NCBI RefSeq assembly: GCF_014805625.2
Contig: NW_023998415.1
Coordinates: 22,201,469-22,265,468, forward strand
Reading direction: 5' to 3'
DNA length: 64,000 bases
Origin: Glossina fuscipes
Lineage: Eukaryota; Arthropoda; Insecta; Diptera; Glossinidae
Shown: positions 24,938 through 35,882 of the stretch, in pieces
How the letters are laid out: the number at the start of each line of letters is the position of its first letter
How positions within the stretch are numbered: position 1 is the stretch's first letter
Position numbers and translations under genes: made by a program
The notes under the pieces: generated by a model
Databases searched by the model: none
What the model was told of the DNA's origin: nothing
What the model saw: only the letters and a program-made list of their open reading frames with translations

Positions 24938-25071
24938 GCTGCTTGAACTGTGGCGATATGTTTTGATGGCTCCTGCAGTAGTAAAGCAATATTGAAAGCC
25001 AACCATAAACTTGCCAATGAAGCCTTGGGCATCAGAGTTTTGTAGTGGTGATATAACGTTGAATCACTCAT
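24938..25071 (-). CDS. Rdl: Rdl GABA receptor subunit, coding exon 1 (start codon and signal peptide)
   Basis: First coding exon of Rdl, 44 codons plus 2 bases, ending at a consensus donor GC|GTAAGT (GT at 24937-24936). It begins MSDS and ends HIATVQA(A), matching both ends of the Drosophila Rdl leader (MSDS... and ...HTVQAAT). The hydrophobic core SLWLAFNIALLL (about residues 21-32) aligns with the Drosophila signal-peptide core and would direct the subunit to the ER; cleavage is expected near VQAA. The middle, about residues 5-18, differs from Drosophila. The start is fixed by an in-frame TAA nine codons upstream (25096-25098) and a purine at -3 (CTAAGATG). Codon use and base composition stand out from the surrounding AT-rich DNA. 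Splicing to the exon at 75-172 restores the frame and gives ...[15 protein letters not shown].... The next-best reading, another Cys-loop subunit, is unlikely given the match of exon 2. Confidence 0.93.
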
Positions 25072-25114
25072 CTTAGCAGCAACGTGGTGTTGGGCTTATT
25101 TTTTATTCTTGTTG

Positions 25115-25149
<35 letters not shown>

Positions 25150-25199
25150 GTTGTTGTTGTTGTTGTGTTATTGTGGTTAATTTTTTATTTTGATTTTTA
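25072..25199 (-). promoter_or_regulatory. Rdl: Probable Rdl 5' leader with CAA/AAT repeats
   Basis: Sequence immediately upstream of the Rdl start codon. On the sense strand it holds (CAA)n and (AAT)n tracts (about 25111-25166) and then an in-frame TAA at 25096-25098 nine codons before the ATG. CAA/AAT-rich leaders are common in fly neuronal transcripts. Its upstream limit is set tentatively at a candidate splice acceptor (AG at 25201-25200). If that site is not used, the leader continues further and the transcription start is unknown. Confidence 0.6.
25111..25166 (+). repeat. (GTT)n/(ATT)n compound repeat in the Rdl leader
   Basis: GTT units, about nine ATT units, then GTT units. On the Rdl sense strand this is (CAA)n and (AAT)n. 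Confidence 0.9.
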
Positions 25200-25320
25200 C
25201 TGGCAAAACATAGAATAATAGAGAGAAAAATAAAGAAAGAAATAGATAAAGAGAGAGAGAAAGAGAGGGAGGAGAGAGAGAGATAGAAAGAAAAAGAGAA
25301 ACAGGGAGAGAAAGCGATAG

Positions 25321-25370
<50 letters not shown>

Positions 25371-25375
25371 AGAGA
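25200..25375 (-). promoter_or_regulatory. Rdl: (CT)n polypyrimidine tract ending in a candidate 3' splice site
   Basis: On the + strand this is a (GA)n-rich block with GAGAGA runs. On the Rdl sense strand it is about 150 bases of almost pure pyrimidine (CT repeats), then TTTCTTTATTTTTCTCTCT and TTTTGCCAG. That arrangement is a textbook long polypyrimidine tract and acceptor for a 5'-UTR intron. The same GA/CT repeats could instead be GAGA-factor binding sites near a promoter. Sequence alone does not separate the two. Confidence 0.5.
25221..25369 (+). repeat. (GA)n-rich tract
   Basis: Imperfect GA repeat with one clean run of about 13 units (25339-25367). Possible roles are given under the entry at 25200-25375. 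Confidence 0.9.
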
Positions 25376-27613
25376 ACGAACGGATAAGACAAGAAGACAG
25401 ATATTTGTTTATAGTGATGATATGTCCTTAAAATAATTCCACACACAAAATTTACAGAGGTATGCTTGTAGCTCTGTATATATAAGCGAATGTGAACGTA
25501 GGAATTTTACATATCTTCGTGTTAATTGTGTGTATGTTTATTTGTTTGTGTAATTTCTGTTTGTATGTATGTGTCAGCTATTGTTTTAACTCATTTACAT
25601 GGAAACAACCAACAACAATGATTGTTATAATGATGATGTTGATGTTGATGTTGATATCGTTACTGTTGATAGACACACACCTTGGATTTCTTGTTGCTCT
25701 TATATTCTGTGAATTAAGCTGATGTTGTGGTTGAAACTATTCTTATCGTTTTACGTATATTTTTTTTTCCCCGTCCTTTATATCTTCTTTTTTGCTTGAC
25801 TCTTCTCAGTTTATATTAGGCTGTAGGTTTCTTTCTCTCCAAAGTTGAAATGCCTTTAACATAAATTGCGTTGTATGTTGAGCTGGATGGATAGATATTT
25901 ATTTGGTAGATTTGTTGGTTACTTGGGCAAAAGATTAGTTTTTTGTTATTATTGTTATTTATTTATTTACTTATTATTATTATATTAATATATATATATA
26001 TATATTTTTTGTTTATATTATTCTTATTGTTGTTACTGTTGTTATTGTTGTTTATTGCTGCTCTTATTTGTTAGTAGTTCTTACTACTTTAATATATTAA
26101 TATCAATTTTGTTAAGCGGAAGTTTTTCTTCAGTACGTATGGGAACATAATCAGGCTTATGTGATGTTAAGGATTTCGCTTAGGATATTGACTTTTCCTT
26201 CTTATAAATAAGTTATCCTTGAGTATTCTAATATGTAATCGGAATTTTGGGTTGTTGTTGTTATTAATGCTGCTACCGCTGCTGCTTCTGTTGTTGTCAG
26301 TGCTAAATATCATTTAAGTGTTGACGCGTTAGTTCACTTAGTAGTTCCTTATCAATTTCACTTTCGAATCGAAAGTCGAAGTATTAAGAAAGTTGCACTT
26401 TTTCTTTTAAAAAGGGGCCGTTTGTCTTTCATCAAAGAAGACGCAAGACGAATGTATACTTGTTCATACATACATTTAAGTACATAGAACCTAGATCGAT
26501 ATAAGCGTTTGAGGAGATTTTAAGAAAATAAAGTCTGTCACAATTTTCTTTATTAAACGAATGAATTTAGTATTTAAATATTATGTGTCTTGTGTATGTA
26601 AGTGTACATATTATTAGCGCTCCTTGCTCTTAGATCTCGAATTTTAGATTTTCTTTTTGTTTTTTTTTTTTGTTTTTTTATTAATTCATTAAAACGTCAT
26701 TTAAGAAAGAATATCAGGCAATTTGTGTCATGATATTTGAGCTGCTGTTTATTAATATAATTGTTAAGTCTTTCAATTGAAGTGTATTTAAGTTTTTTTA
26801 ATGTTTTCATTAACGCTAAGCCATCTCTTTTCCTTTTTGTTACCGAGTGAGGCTTAAAGTTTAAATAATTATCATACATAGCCAGCTTGTCTTGGCGTTC
26901 TGTCGTATCGAATTCAATTGCCCGTAGCCTTTCATCACCGATCGTGATTTGCTTGCTGATTGATTAACGCAGGAACGCTGATGTGAGAAACGTGAAACAT
27001 ATTTATATTTAATTTTGTATTCTTCTCTTTTTTCTTCTTTCGTTTTTGTTACTTAAGTTTTTACTTCTTTTTCATTATCTTGTTAATAATAAATGCTTTT
27101 CGCCCTTTTTAACACAATTTCTGCACTTATATGATAATAAATAGTGTTTGTTATCTCAATACCATTTTCTGGAAAGTAATAAGAAAAACATTTATTTTAA
27201 TTAATGAATGAACAGAAATAAAAAAACCAAAAAAAAAAGCATTTTTTTTTTTTTTTATGTCATGTTATTTATTTATTTTTTTTTTTAACTTTAAATAATG
27301 TTTCATTTAACACTTGTATAGGCATGTAGGTAAGTATGCCTTTAAAAATTGATGAATTTAATTATTTAAAATGATAATAACATACGTTGTATGCGCTTTA
27401 AAGTATGTTACAAACGTTGCTTTTCAAAGTGCTTTCGGCACTAAACAGAGTCAAATATTTTGAGCCTCTCTGTATACAATAACAATCTATGACTTCGAAA
27501 CTCTTAAACTAGTAAAAGGACAATAGGAGGAAAACTCCCGCTCTTACTCTTTTATATGCTTTTTCTCTCATCGTTTCTGCAAGAAATTGTAAGCACATGC
27601 ACACGGATGTGCA

Positions 27614-27633
27614 TTATATTATATTATATTATA
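27614..27633 (+). repeat. (ATATT)n repeat
   Basis: Four ATATT-type units. Confidence 0.75.
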
Positions 27634-27651
27634 TGAACGTATAAAATATGT

Positions 27652-27661
27652 GCACACACAC

Positions 27662-27701
<40 letters not shown>
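27652..27701 (+). repeat. (CA)n microsatellite
   Basis: CA repeat interrupted by TACATA, with an uninterrupted run from 27670. Confidence 0.9.
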
Positions 27702-27703
<2 letters not shown>

Positions 27704-27776
27704 CAATCCAACACACACATGCCCATGCATATATACGTATACGTGTGTATATGTATATGTATTTATGTATGTATGG

Positions 27777-27778
<2 letters not shown>

Positions 27779-27830
<52 letters not shown>
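27779..27830 (+). repeat. (GT)n microsatellite
   Basis: About 26 GT units, followed after CAGTTTCTAC by (TA)n at 27841-27869. Confidence 0.95.
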
Positions 27831-27831
<1 letters not shown>

Positions 27832-27837
27832 AGTTTC

Positions 27838-27873
<36 letters not shown>

Positions 27874-28411
27874 CATATATTTGTTTGTACATATTGTATA
27901 TATGCTCTGAGACCGTGCAAACTTTGCCCTCTCGGCGCGCGAGTAAGAGAGTTGAAAAACTTGAATTTGTAAAGTCTTTGAACTTCTCTTTTGTTCTGTT
28001 GTTTGCAGACAGTACTTTGTATATGTGAATGCGTGTTTTTTTTTTATACATATACCTTTATGTCTGCGTTTTCCAAAGAAAAAATCAAAAAAAAAAAAAA
28101 AAAAAAAAGGTTTAAAAAAAAATCACTTTTAAGTTATATAGGTAATCCTTTCCTTTTTTATATTTTTTTATTTTTTATTTTTTTAAATACTAGCAGTTGA
28201 TGTGTCGTTTCTTTGATATTCTTGAATTATTCATATTTATGTAGTACCCAATGTATTTGTTCGCCTTGCAGACGTATTTACAGTGTATGAAAACAAGAGA
28301 GGGTTGAGTAATAGAGAGCAGAGCTGCTGTGGGGTCAAATCCCAGCAGTTAGACTTCGTTTGACATAAATCGTAACCAGCGCCTACCTTCCTCAAAATAC
28401 TTCAGTATATA

Positions 28412-28437
28412 TGTACGTATGTATGTATGTATGTATG
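28412..28437 (+). repeat. (GTAT)n microsatellite
   Basis: Six GTAT units. Confidence 0.9.
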
Positions 28438-29531
28438 GGTTTTGAATGTATATATAAAAGATACTATTACAAGTAGCGTGTATATGTGAGCAAATATTTT
28501 TGCATTTGTATCGTTTTTGTTTTTCCTGTATTCCTTTCATTTTTTTTTTTTTTCATACGTTTGACCATATTTTTTACATTGACTACTGGGTATTCCGTTA
28601 TTTGCTTAAACTGTGGCATTCTCTAGGTTTTCTTCTTTTATTCCCTTTAGGTTTTTGACCAACAAAATGTTGAAAAGGAAAAAAATGAAAAGAAAGAAAT
28701 TCAACGAAGTTCCTTCTATTTATTTTTCGTGCAAATATATGCCAGTGTGTAAATCTGGGCATTGGTTGTTTTCCAACCGTAGTGCCTTCACGAATATATG
28801 TCTTTAATGAGCAAAGAGAATAACGGATATAATAATTAACTAAATATTTTTTTAATGAATTTAAGCTTTTCGTTGTTCCTGCTCGTTTTTATGTCCGTTT
28901 TTTTATTGTTTTTTTTTTTGTTTTTTTTTTTTTGGAAAAATTGCCGTACAGAGCCGAAATATCATACAGAAATTTCTGGTAATTCCATATGGAAAATTCA
29001 TTCATTTAAGCAAATTTGTGCAATAGACTACTTTTTCACAATTATTGGTCATTTTTGTTACACATAACTAAGCTAAGCTAAGTTTTATGAAAATTTCTAT
29101 TAAAATCTCTTACCAATCCGTATTATATTTATTTGAAACGTGTGTTTTAAACTTTATTATAAAGAGATATATGGGATTTCCTGTCACAGTTAAAAAATTA
29201 TTATTTTATTGTAAAATAAAAGAATTTAAAAAAACCGCACGTGAAATCTTAAATCATTTCAAGCGAGAATTCTAAATTCATTCGGCTACGTCCATCCGCT
29301 TTCTGTTAGTCCTAAGTTTTGAGGTGTTGAAAAATCTTTTATTTGCTTATATTTCTACTGTTACAATCCTTTTATCTTTAAAGGGTAAATAAAATGTATG
29401 TATAAAATATGTTATGGTTTTATAATGAACGAAATATAAAATGAATTTATGAAAATAAATCGCGTAAGAGTGCCTTTAATAGATTTCTATTGATAAAATT
29501 AGAAAAAGAGCCATACATAGGCTTATAACAG

Positions 29532-29533
<2 letters not shown>

Positions 29534-29562
<29 letters not shown>
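29534..29562 (+). repeat. Poly-A tract
   Basis: 29 A residues. Confidence 0.95.
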
Positions 29563-29566
<4 letters not shown>

Positions 29567-30778
29567 TATTATTATTATATAGCATTTAATTGGCGTATAA
29601 TTAGCGTAAATATCTATATAGGGCTGTATTTCACTTCTAAAGAAGAAAATATTAATTTTTTAAAGAAAATTTTCCCGAAAGCAACTTTCAGCTTTAGTTG
29701 TACTTGGTCGAAACTTCGAGTGAAGATTGAAAATTGAAGATTTCATTTGTTTTAAGTGCAAAGTTAAGTGTTGCGATGATGGATCTGCTCTGTATGTAAT
29801 TGTTGCTGGTTGTCGCCTTCGATTTTATGGGTTTAAAATATTTCAGATGTACACAGGCTTGAAAGCAATGACTTTAGCATATATAAAAAAGTATTTATAT
29901 GGTGTAGAATAGAGGGGAAAAGAAAAATTGATAAACCAACGGATTTTCTTTCATAAATCCTAAGATTATGCGGATCCAACAACGAAGGATGCTTTATTTT
30001 TTGGGCAATGTGAAGAGAGAGTAACGAGCAACCCATACTGGCAGTTCTTGTCAGTGGCTACGTGTCACATCTAACTAACTACGTGAAAATGACTGAGGGA
30101 CTGAGCAGAAATGATATGAATGTAAAGAAGACTTCAAGTGAAGGCTACTTTATATAAAAAATATTTGTATCGCGTATAAAACAAGAAGTAAATTTTATTA
30201 AGCAAAATAAACATATTAAAACAATAGGGGAACAACTCACTATCTGGGCTTATGAAAGTCAAGAACATTCGTAGGTAGATATTAGCTTTATTGTCTTTAT
30301 TATCTTTTCATTGTATAGTTGTTTTTGGTAGACAGTCAACTAGACGCGCACGCATCAGGGATACCATTCAAATGGTTAAATGAAGGAAAAAAAGCGCAGC
30401 AGATAACATACAAAATGAAAAAAAGAAAAATGAAAAGGAAAAAAAGGAAAAAAAGCAAATTTCGAAAAGTAGTTGACACTACAGAGCACATATAAATAGT
30501 AAACATTACAAAGTAAATTCTTAACTGCGAGTGATTGTGTGAATGTGTGCCCAAAGTTAAATAGCGCAAAGTTACATTCTTTCCTTTTATGTATCTGCTT
30601 TGCAAAGCAAATTTCATTTTAAATTTCAATTTTCAATTTCATTTGTGTTTTTTATTTTGCAATCTTCATCGTTCACTTCAAGCCGATTAATAATATCTCG
30701 TTTTCGTGGTTCCTTTAAAAACACATATTGTTTTCCTTTGCAAAAAAACTCATTTCTCTCTGTATACTATGCAAATTT

Positions 30779-30805
30779 ATATATATATATATATATAAAT
30801 GTGAC

Positions 30806-30837
<32 letters not shown>

Positions 30838-30860
30838 GTATATGTGAATATATATATGTG
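30779..30860 (+). repeat. (TA)n cluster
   Basis: Three TA tracts separated by AATGTGACA-like spacers. ATATGTGACAT recurs at the right end. Confidence 0.8.
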
Positions 30861-31233
30861 ACATGGGTTTCTTTTTCATAAATTTTTCTACGTTTTTTGC
30901 ACGTTTCGTTGTCTTCTTTCTTGCACCGATGGTTATTGTTAAAGTGAGTTAAAAATGCCTTCTTTTTTTTTTTTTAGTTATAAATATTTTTACTTAAACT
31001 TTGCAACATTTTTAAATTTTGTTCACATTTTCTTTTTTTTTTAATTACTTGTTGAGCTTTTTCTTTAAGTTTTTTGTTTCTATCCTTTGTTTCTTCTTTT
31101 TTTTTCCTTGTTTTAAAGAATGAAATTTATTTATATTTAAGAAATAAAAGGAAAAATTTACTTTAGGAAATATAGGAATTGTTTCACTTGAAGTTTTCTG
31201 TTATTTAATTTTATTATTTAAATTTTTGATTCT

Positions 31234-31298
31234 TATATATATATATACATATATATATATACATATATATATATATCTATATATATATATATATAGAT
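31234..31298 (+). repeat. Imperfect (TA)n tract
   Basis: TA repeat broken by C at several points. Confidence 0.85.
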
Positions 31299-31874
31299 AT
31301 GTTTTTTATTTTTTTTTTTTAAATTTTGCTTCTTCTCACACACAATGTAGAACAAGCCTTTAAATGTAAAAAACAAGCGAATATACAGAGACCGACTGCC
31401 TCAGAGCTTACATCACGAAGAAAATTCAGGGTGCGACCAGCATTTGTATACAGTTGGAAAAACCTGCAAATTGTGCTTCGTTTGTCCAGAAATGTATTTA
31501 CATACGTGCGCATACACACTAAAATATAAACATACACATACGCAAACCGTTATACATCGGGCTTGTTACGAACATTAAATGAGCGGTTAGTGCGCAAGCT
31601 AAAGCTTTTCGAGGATTTGTTGATTTTTCTTGTTTGATATAAACTCACTTTAATTTTTTTCCCTTAAGTGCAATCACACTCACATATAATGTACATATAT
31701 ATTTACATGTGACTGCCTTCGTGTGCGTGGTGGACGACAGCCTTCGCCTTCATAAACGGGCTTTATTTTCAATCATACAAGAGTGTGCTTGTGTTTATCA
31801 TCGTGCGGATGTGTGTATTATGAAGACCTCTATAAATGTTTATTTAGTTTTTCTTTGGCAATTTGTCCTTTTCT

Positions 31875-31918
31875 CTTCTTCTTCTTCTTCTTCTTCTTCT
31901 TCATCTTTTTCTTCTTCT
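31875..31918 (+). repeat. (CTT)n microsatellite
   Basis: About nine CTT units, then CATCTTTTTCTTCTTCTC. Confidence 0.9.
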
Positions 31919-32755
31919 CTTCGGCCCGTGTTTTTTTGCCGCTCTCTCTTTTAGCGTGTGTATGCGTGTGCGTCTGTGTGCATGCTTTTAGATACTATGT
32001 GAAATAAGGATTAGTTTTTTTTTTTTTTTTCATGACATTCTCCCAAATAATTTAAGTTATTGACACACTGTATAATTGGTAAAAATTTGTAGAGCGTAGA
32101 GTTTTATGATTTCCCAATGAACCTACTTTAACTGACAGTTTGATGGGTCATTTTGCTTTGGTAGTGTTTATGAACGGGTGCATATTACTTGGCTGCTAGA
32201 GCAGAAAAAAAAGAGTCTTTTTAAAGTTAAACACCTTTAGAGTTGTGAAGAGTTTTAAAACTTTCCATCTTTTCTTTTTTTTTAATTGTTACATTTTTAG
32301 TAAAAAAAAAAAAAAAAAATCATATGGCAATGGCATATATCGCGGTTTATTTCATTTCGTTTGTAACCTCACATTTTCACACCCATCACAGAACTAATCG
32401 GCGAATCACTTTAGCTGCATCTTATTGTTAATCTTGCAACTAAATAGTTTACCTTCCCAGACCTTAGCAGGCGAACATATGCGTCCACGTAGGACCGTCT
32501 TTGAGCTGGTATTCATTGTTTAAACTGTTTTAGGGATATTCGGATCATGTCTTCTCAGAATAAGCCTTTACAGCACTTATGCACATTGACATCTGTCTGC
32601 CTGTGGGTCTATGTGTTTGTGTGTCAACGTGTCTAGCGTTTTCTCTTCTGCTTAAATTGTTCCTCATATAAATTTTTTTTTAAATTTTCTTCTGAAAATG
32701 GGTGATCTAGATTAGCCTGCTCACTGTACACGCTGGCCCTGCATTCATAGAATAT

Positions 32756-32779
32756 CTATATATATATATATATATATAT
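32756..32779 (+). repeat. (TA)n microsatellite
   Basis: Twelve TA units. Confidence 0.9.
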
Positions 32780-33952
32780 CGCACATATTCATATAGTAAG
32801 CTTCTATTTATTATGCTCATAATATTTTAAAAGATATGTAAAAATTGAATTTTAAATATTTTATTTTTGCTTTGTCTTTTCAAATTTTGTGCTTAGATGT
32901 TGTAGTTTATTTTAGAAGAACGGAGCAACTGCATGCCTGCAGATATTACATTTTGGAAATTTGCTTAGATCCGGATCGAATAGCTCGTGTATGTTATATG
33001 TTATGTGAACGTATGATATGTTTCCTCTTAATTTTTCAATTAATATCGCGTACACGTGAAAAGCGTAAAAGGAATTTTGGCGTCAGATTATTTTAATTAT
33101 AAAAAAAAAATGCATAAACGCGGAAATGTTAATAGCATTAAAGTTTGAAAATCTTTTTGGAAATTCTCCAAATAATCCCTTATATGCTTTTAGTGACTGA
33201 AATGTGTGTAATTATGTTCACACATATAGTTGTCTTAGTTTATTATTGTTATAAAACATTACTCAAAGTAATTAAAATAAATTTAAAAAAATATATATAT
33301 ATATATATATGAGCAGAGATATTAGTTGTATACGACTTGATCTAGAATTTGCAGCATTTGTGTATTTCTGAAGAAGGATACTGAGGACTTGTCAAATGGT
33401 CGTCGGGTATAGGAACATGCAGGCACAAATTTGATAAGTTATTTTTGTTGTACACGAAGAACAAGACAAGATTTCTATGATGAGTTCAAAAGCTTTGCCT
33501 AAAATCACAAATTTAATCTCATAACTCATAACGTTCGGACTTAACCGATGTTGAAATTACATATAAAGCCTTTGATACTGAAGAACCTTTGTAGTGTGCA
33601 TGTATTGTGGATCAAAGTTAATCGGACTTCTTCCGAAATACTCGAAGCTATTTCAAGTGTAATCGTCGAGAATTAAATATTTTCCCCTTCGTTTATTATG
33701 TCAATTCGTATGTCTGTCCTATCGGTGTTTCGGCCGATTTTTATTCCAGCTATTCCAGTTTTTGGATTCGGTTCGCGTCAACCTCTTTTTCATGCACGAA
33801 AACGAAAACAAATTTAGCCTTTGTTATGCTTTTAAAAATCCATACTTCCATCCCGGTTGGTTCTGGATGATGTGTGATTGATTAATCTGAAAGATGAAAA
33901 TGTACTTTATATAAATAAGTTTAAGATGTAATGCTCATGTCATGACATGGAT

Positions 33953-33976
33953 ATTATTATTATTATTATTATTATT
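33953..33976 (+). repeat. (ATT)n microsatellite
   Basis: Eight ATT units. Confidence 0.9.
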
Positions 33977-35404
33977 CCGATTTACTTAAACCAATGCGTT
34001 TTTCTATTTTCTCTCAATTTTTTCTCGCTCTTAATATGGCCAATAACTCAAGGAGTATCTACTCCCTATTCTTTTAACTCAGCGACAATCAGGAAAAAAT
34101 GACGCACGTAGAAGAGATAGAAAAATGGTGATCACAATTTATGGCATGTGCGTCCAATCGATAAGCACTATGCCTCTACCGTTCGATATTATTAATGTTC
34201 TAAAGTCGGGCGAAGGAAATGAGAAAGTGAAGAATTATAAAAATCATTGTTAGACCTCTTCCCACTATTTGCGGGGAGAGGACTTAAAGTAGCGATTCTT
34301 ACAACTTATTTGCCATTTGGTACGAGTGCTCGATCGACCCTATCTTTACGCGTACTGTACGTACGATATGCAAATTATTCTGAAATGCGTGTCTATGCAA
34401 CATTTAGGAGACCTTCTACTTGCGAGTACAGAGACTACGTTAAAAATTTGGCAGTGCAAAATGTTTTTAAGTATATTTGCAAAAAAAAAAAACGTGCACG
34501 TGAGTTAATATTTCATATATAAAAATGCGAATTACATAAATGATTATTATTATTAAAACGCTACATTTTTTTTCATTTTTCCTTTATTCGTGTTATGCGT
34601 GTGTGTTTGTATGTGTGAAGAAGGGTAAAAAGGAGAAAAAATAAACAAAATTCAATACCATTGTAATAACTATGCGTACATTAAACTGTTAAAGTGGTTT
34701 GCCAAAAATATTCTACGCCCAAAAACAGTTTCACAGTCAAACGCTTGAACACTATTTACAAACACACATATACACAATCAGTAGTGCAAGTAACGTCAGA
34801 GACAGTACCGCCTTCAAATGTACAAACAAAAAGGAATTTGTGATCTCGTTTCAAAGCAATTTTTTTTTTTTTTTTTTTTTTACATTTATAAACGTAAGCT
34901 TTACTATGTTTCTGATGTTGAAATGCAAAGAAATGAGAACAGGTCGAGAGTGGTCGACTTTTTTACGCTGCTAAAAGCGCAGTAAAACATTGTTATTATG
35001 TGTAAAATTTTGAGAAGAAAAACCTGCTGTCATTTAAAAAGGTTTTATGGATCTCGAAGAAATTGCAATCGAAACTTAAATTAGTTGACGATGAACCATT
35101 TTTATCTAGCGAGGTGCACCGTTAGCGATTAAAAGTATTAAAAAGCAATAACTGCACGTAAGTTGATGGATAGGTAGATGGTGAGCGGACGGACAGGTAA
35201 ATGACCGAACAGCCAGAAAGACTGGCTGAATGGAATATTGAAATCAATTTAGTTAATGGCAATAGGGATAAGAACGAAACGCGGGAAGATTTTTTGAAAG
35301 CAAACTAAAAGCATACATAATACGTATATATATATATATATATTACGTTAATAAATAATTGGCATATATAAATGTACATACATATACATACCTATATATG
35401 ATTA

Positions 35405-35882
35405 GGTCCAAAAAGTAAGACCAATTCAATTCTTCGTTTTTTAAATCTATTTATTATCCCAAATCTAAGTAAACCTCAAATTCCAATAATATTCGTTGTT
35501 AACATCTTGACTTTTGAGTGACTTTGGCGCGGTTTATTTGGCCTTGACTCACAAATTTCGCACGATATTCGTTCGATTGATCCATGGTCCCCGGATTGTA
35601 GACATAGGTCTAAATCTCATTTTCCGTATAAGTGCGGTTCAAGACCAATTGATTGTCGGAAATCATTTCGTCACCCACATTGTAAAAATATTGTTAAAAT
35701 CGAAAAAAAAAACTTTTTGTTTCGTGCAACGGTAAACGCGGCTGAATCACTAATGACGTTTATCATGTGAAATTTAATACAAACGTCTGTCATAGTGCTA
35801 GCGATTTAGAGGAACAAATATTTCTGACATTCAATATACCCAAGAAAATTTAAATTGAATTTTTTCGGTCTTACTTTTTGGC
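35405..35882 (-). mobile_element. Internally deleted mariner element with both inverted repeats
   Basis: The ends share a 15-base inverted repeat, CCAAAAAGTAAGACC (left, 35408-35422; right, its complement ending at 35881), each flanked by TA, the mariner target site (35403-35404 and 35883-35884). On the minus strand the interior encodes degenerate mariner motifs. TYTENEI, a stop, and TYVYNPGTMDQSNEYRAKF correspond to the first-Asp region (family form TGDETW.YGYD.ET). A shifted frame gives SRPNKPRQSHSKVKMLT (35498-35550), corresponding to the PRPKKPRQSRSKVK block that follows it. The N-terminal and C-terminal parts are absent. At 478 bp it could have been mobilised only in trans. Confidence 0.85.

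Larger units (their letters stand above)
25376..35404. other. Upstream of Rdl: T-rich, microsatellite-dense DNA
   Basis: No exon recognised. The + strand is strongly T-rich to about 32.3 kb. Candidate regulatory or exon-like spots (26360-26376, 27905-27945, 32453-32516) are discussed as findings or rejected items. Confidence 0.6.

Noticed and set aside
25177..25446. 89-codon minus frame of Leu-Ser repeats
   Set aside because: Translation of the (CT)n tract upstream of Rdl.
27905..27945. GC-rich patch CTCTCGGCGCGCGAGTAAGAG as an Rdl promoter
   Set aside because: No initiator, TATA or downstream element could be placed; it is equally consistent with chance or a + strand donor.
27648..28028. 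Long + strand frames rich in Thr-His and Val-Cys
   Set aside because: They are translations of the (CA)n, (GT)n and (TA)n microsatellites, not genes.
28325..28350. tRNA-like T-arm (GGGTCAAATCCC)
   Set aside because: No D-arm, anticodon arm or acceptor pairing could be fitted upstream.
34247..34522. 91-codon + frame as a gene
   Set aside because: No domain, no start context, and an overlapping second frame; indistinguishable from chance.
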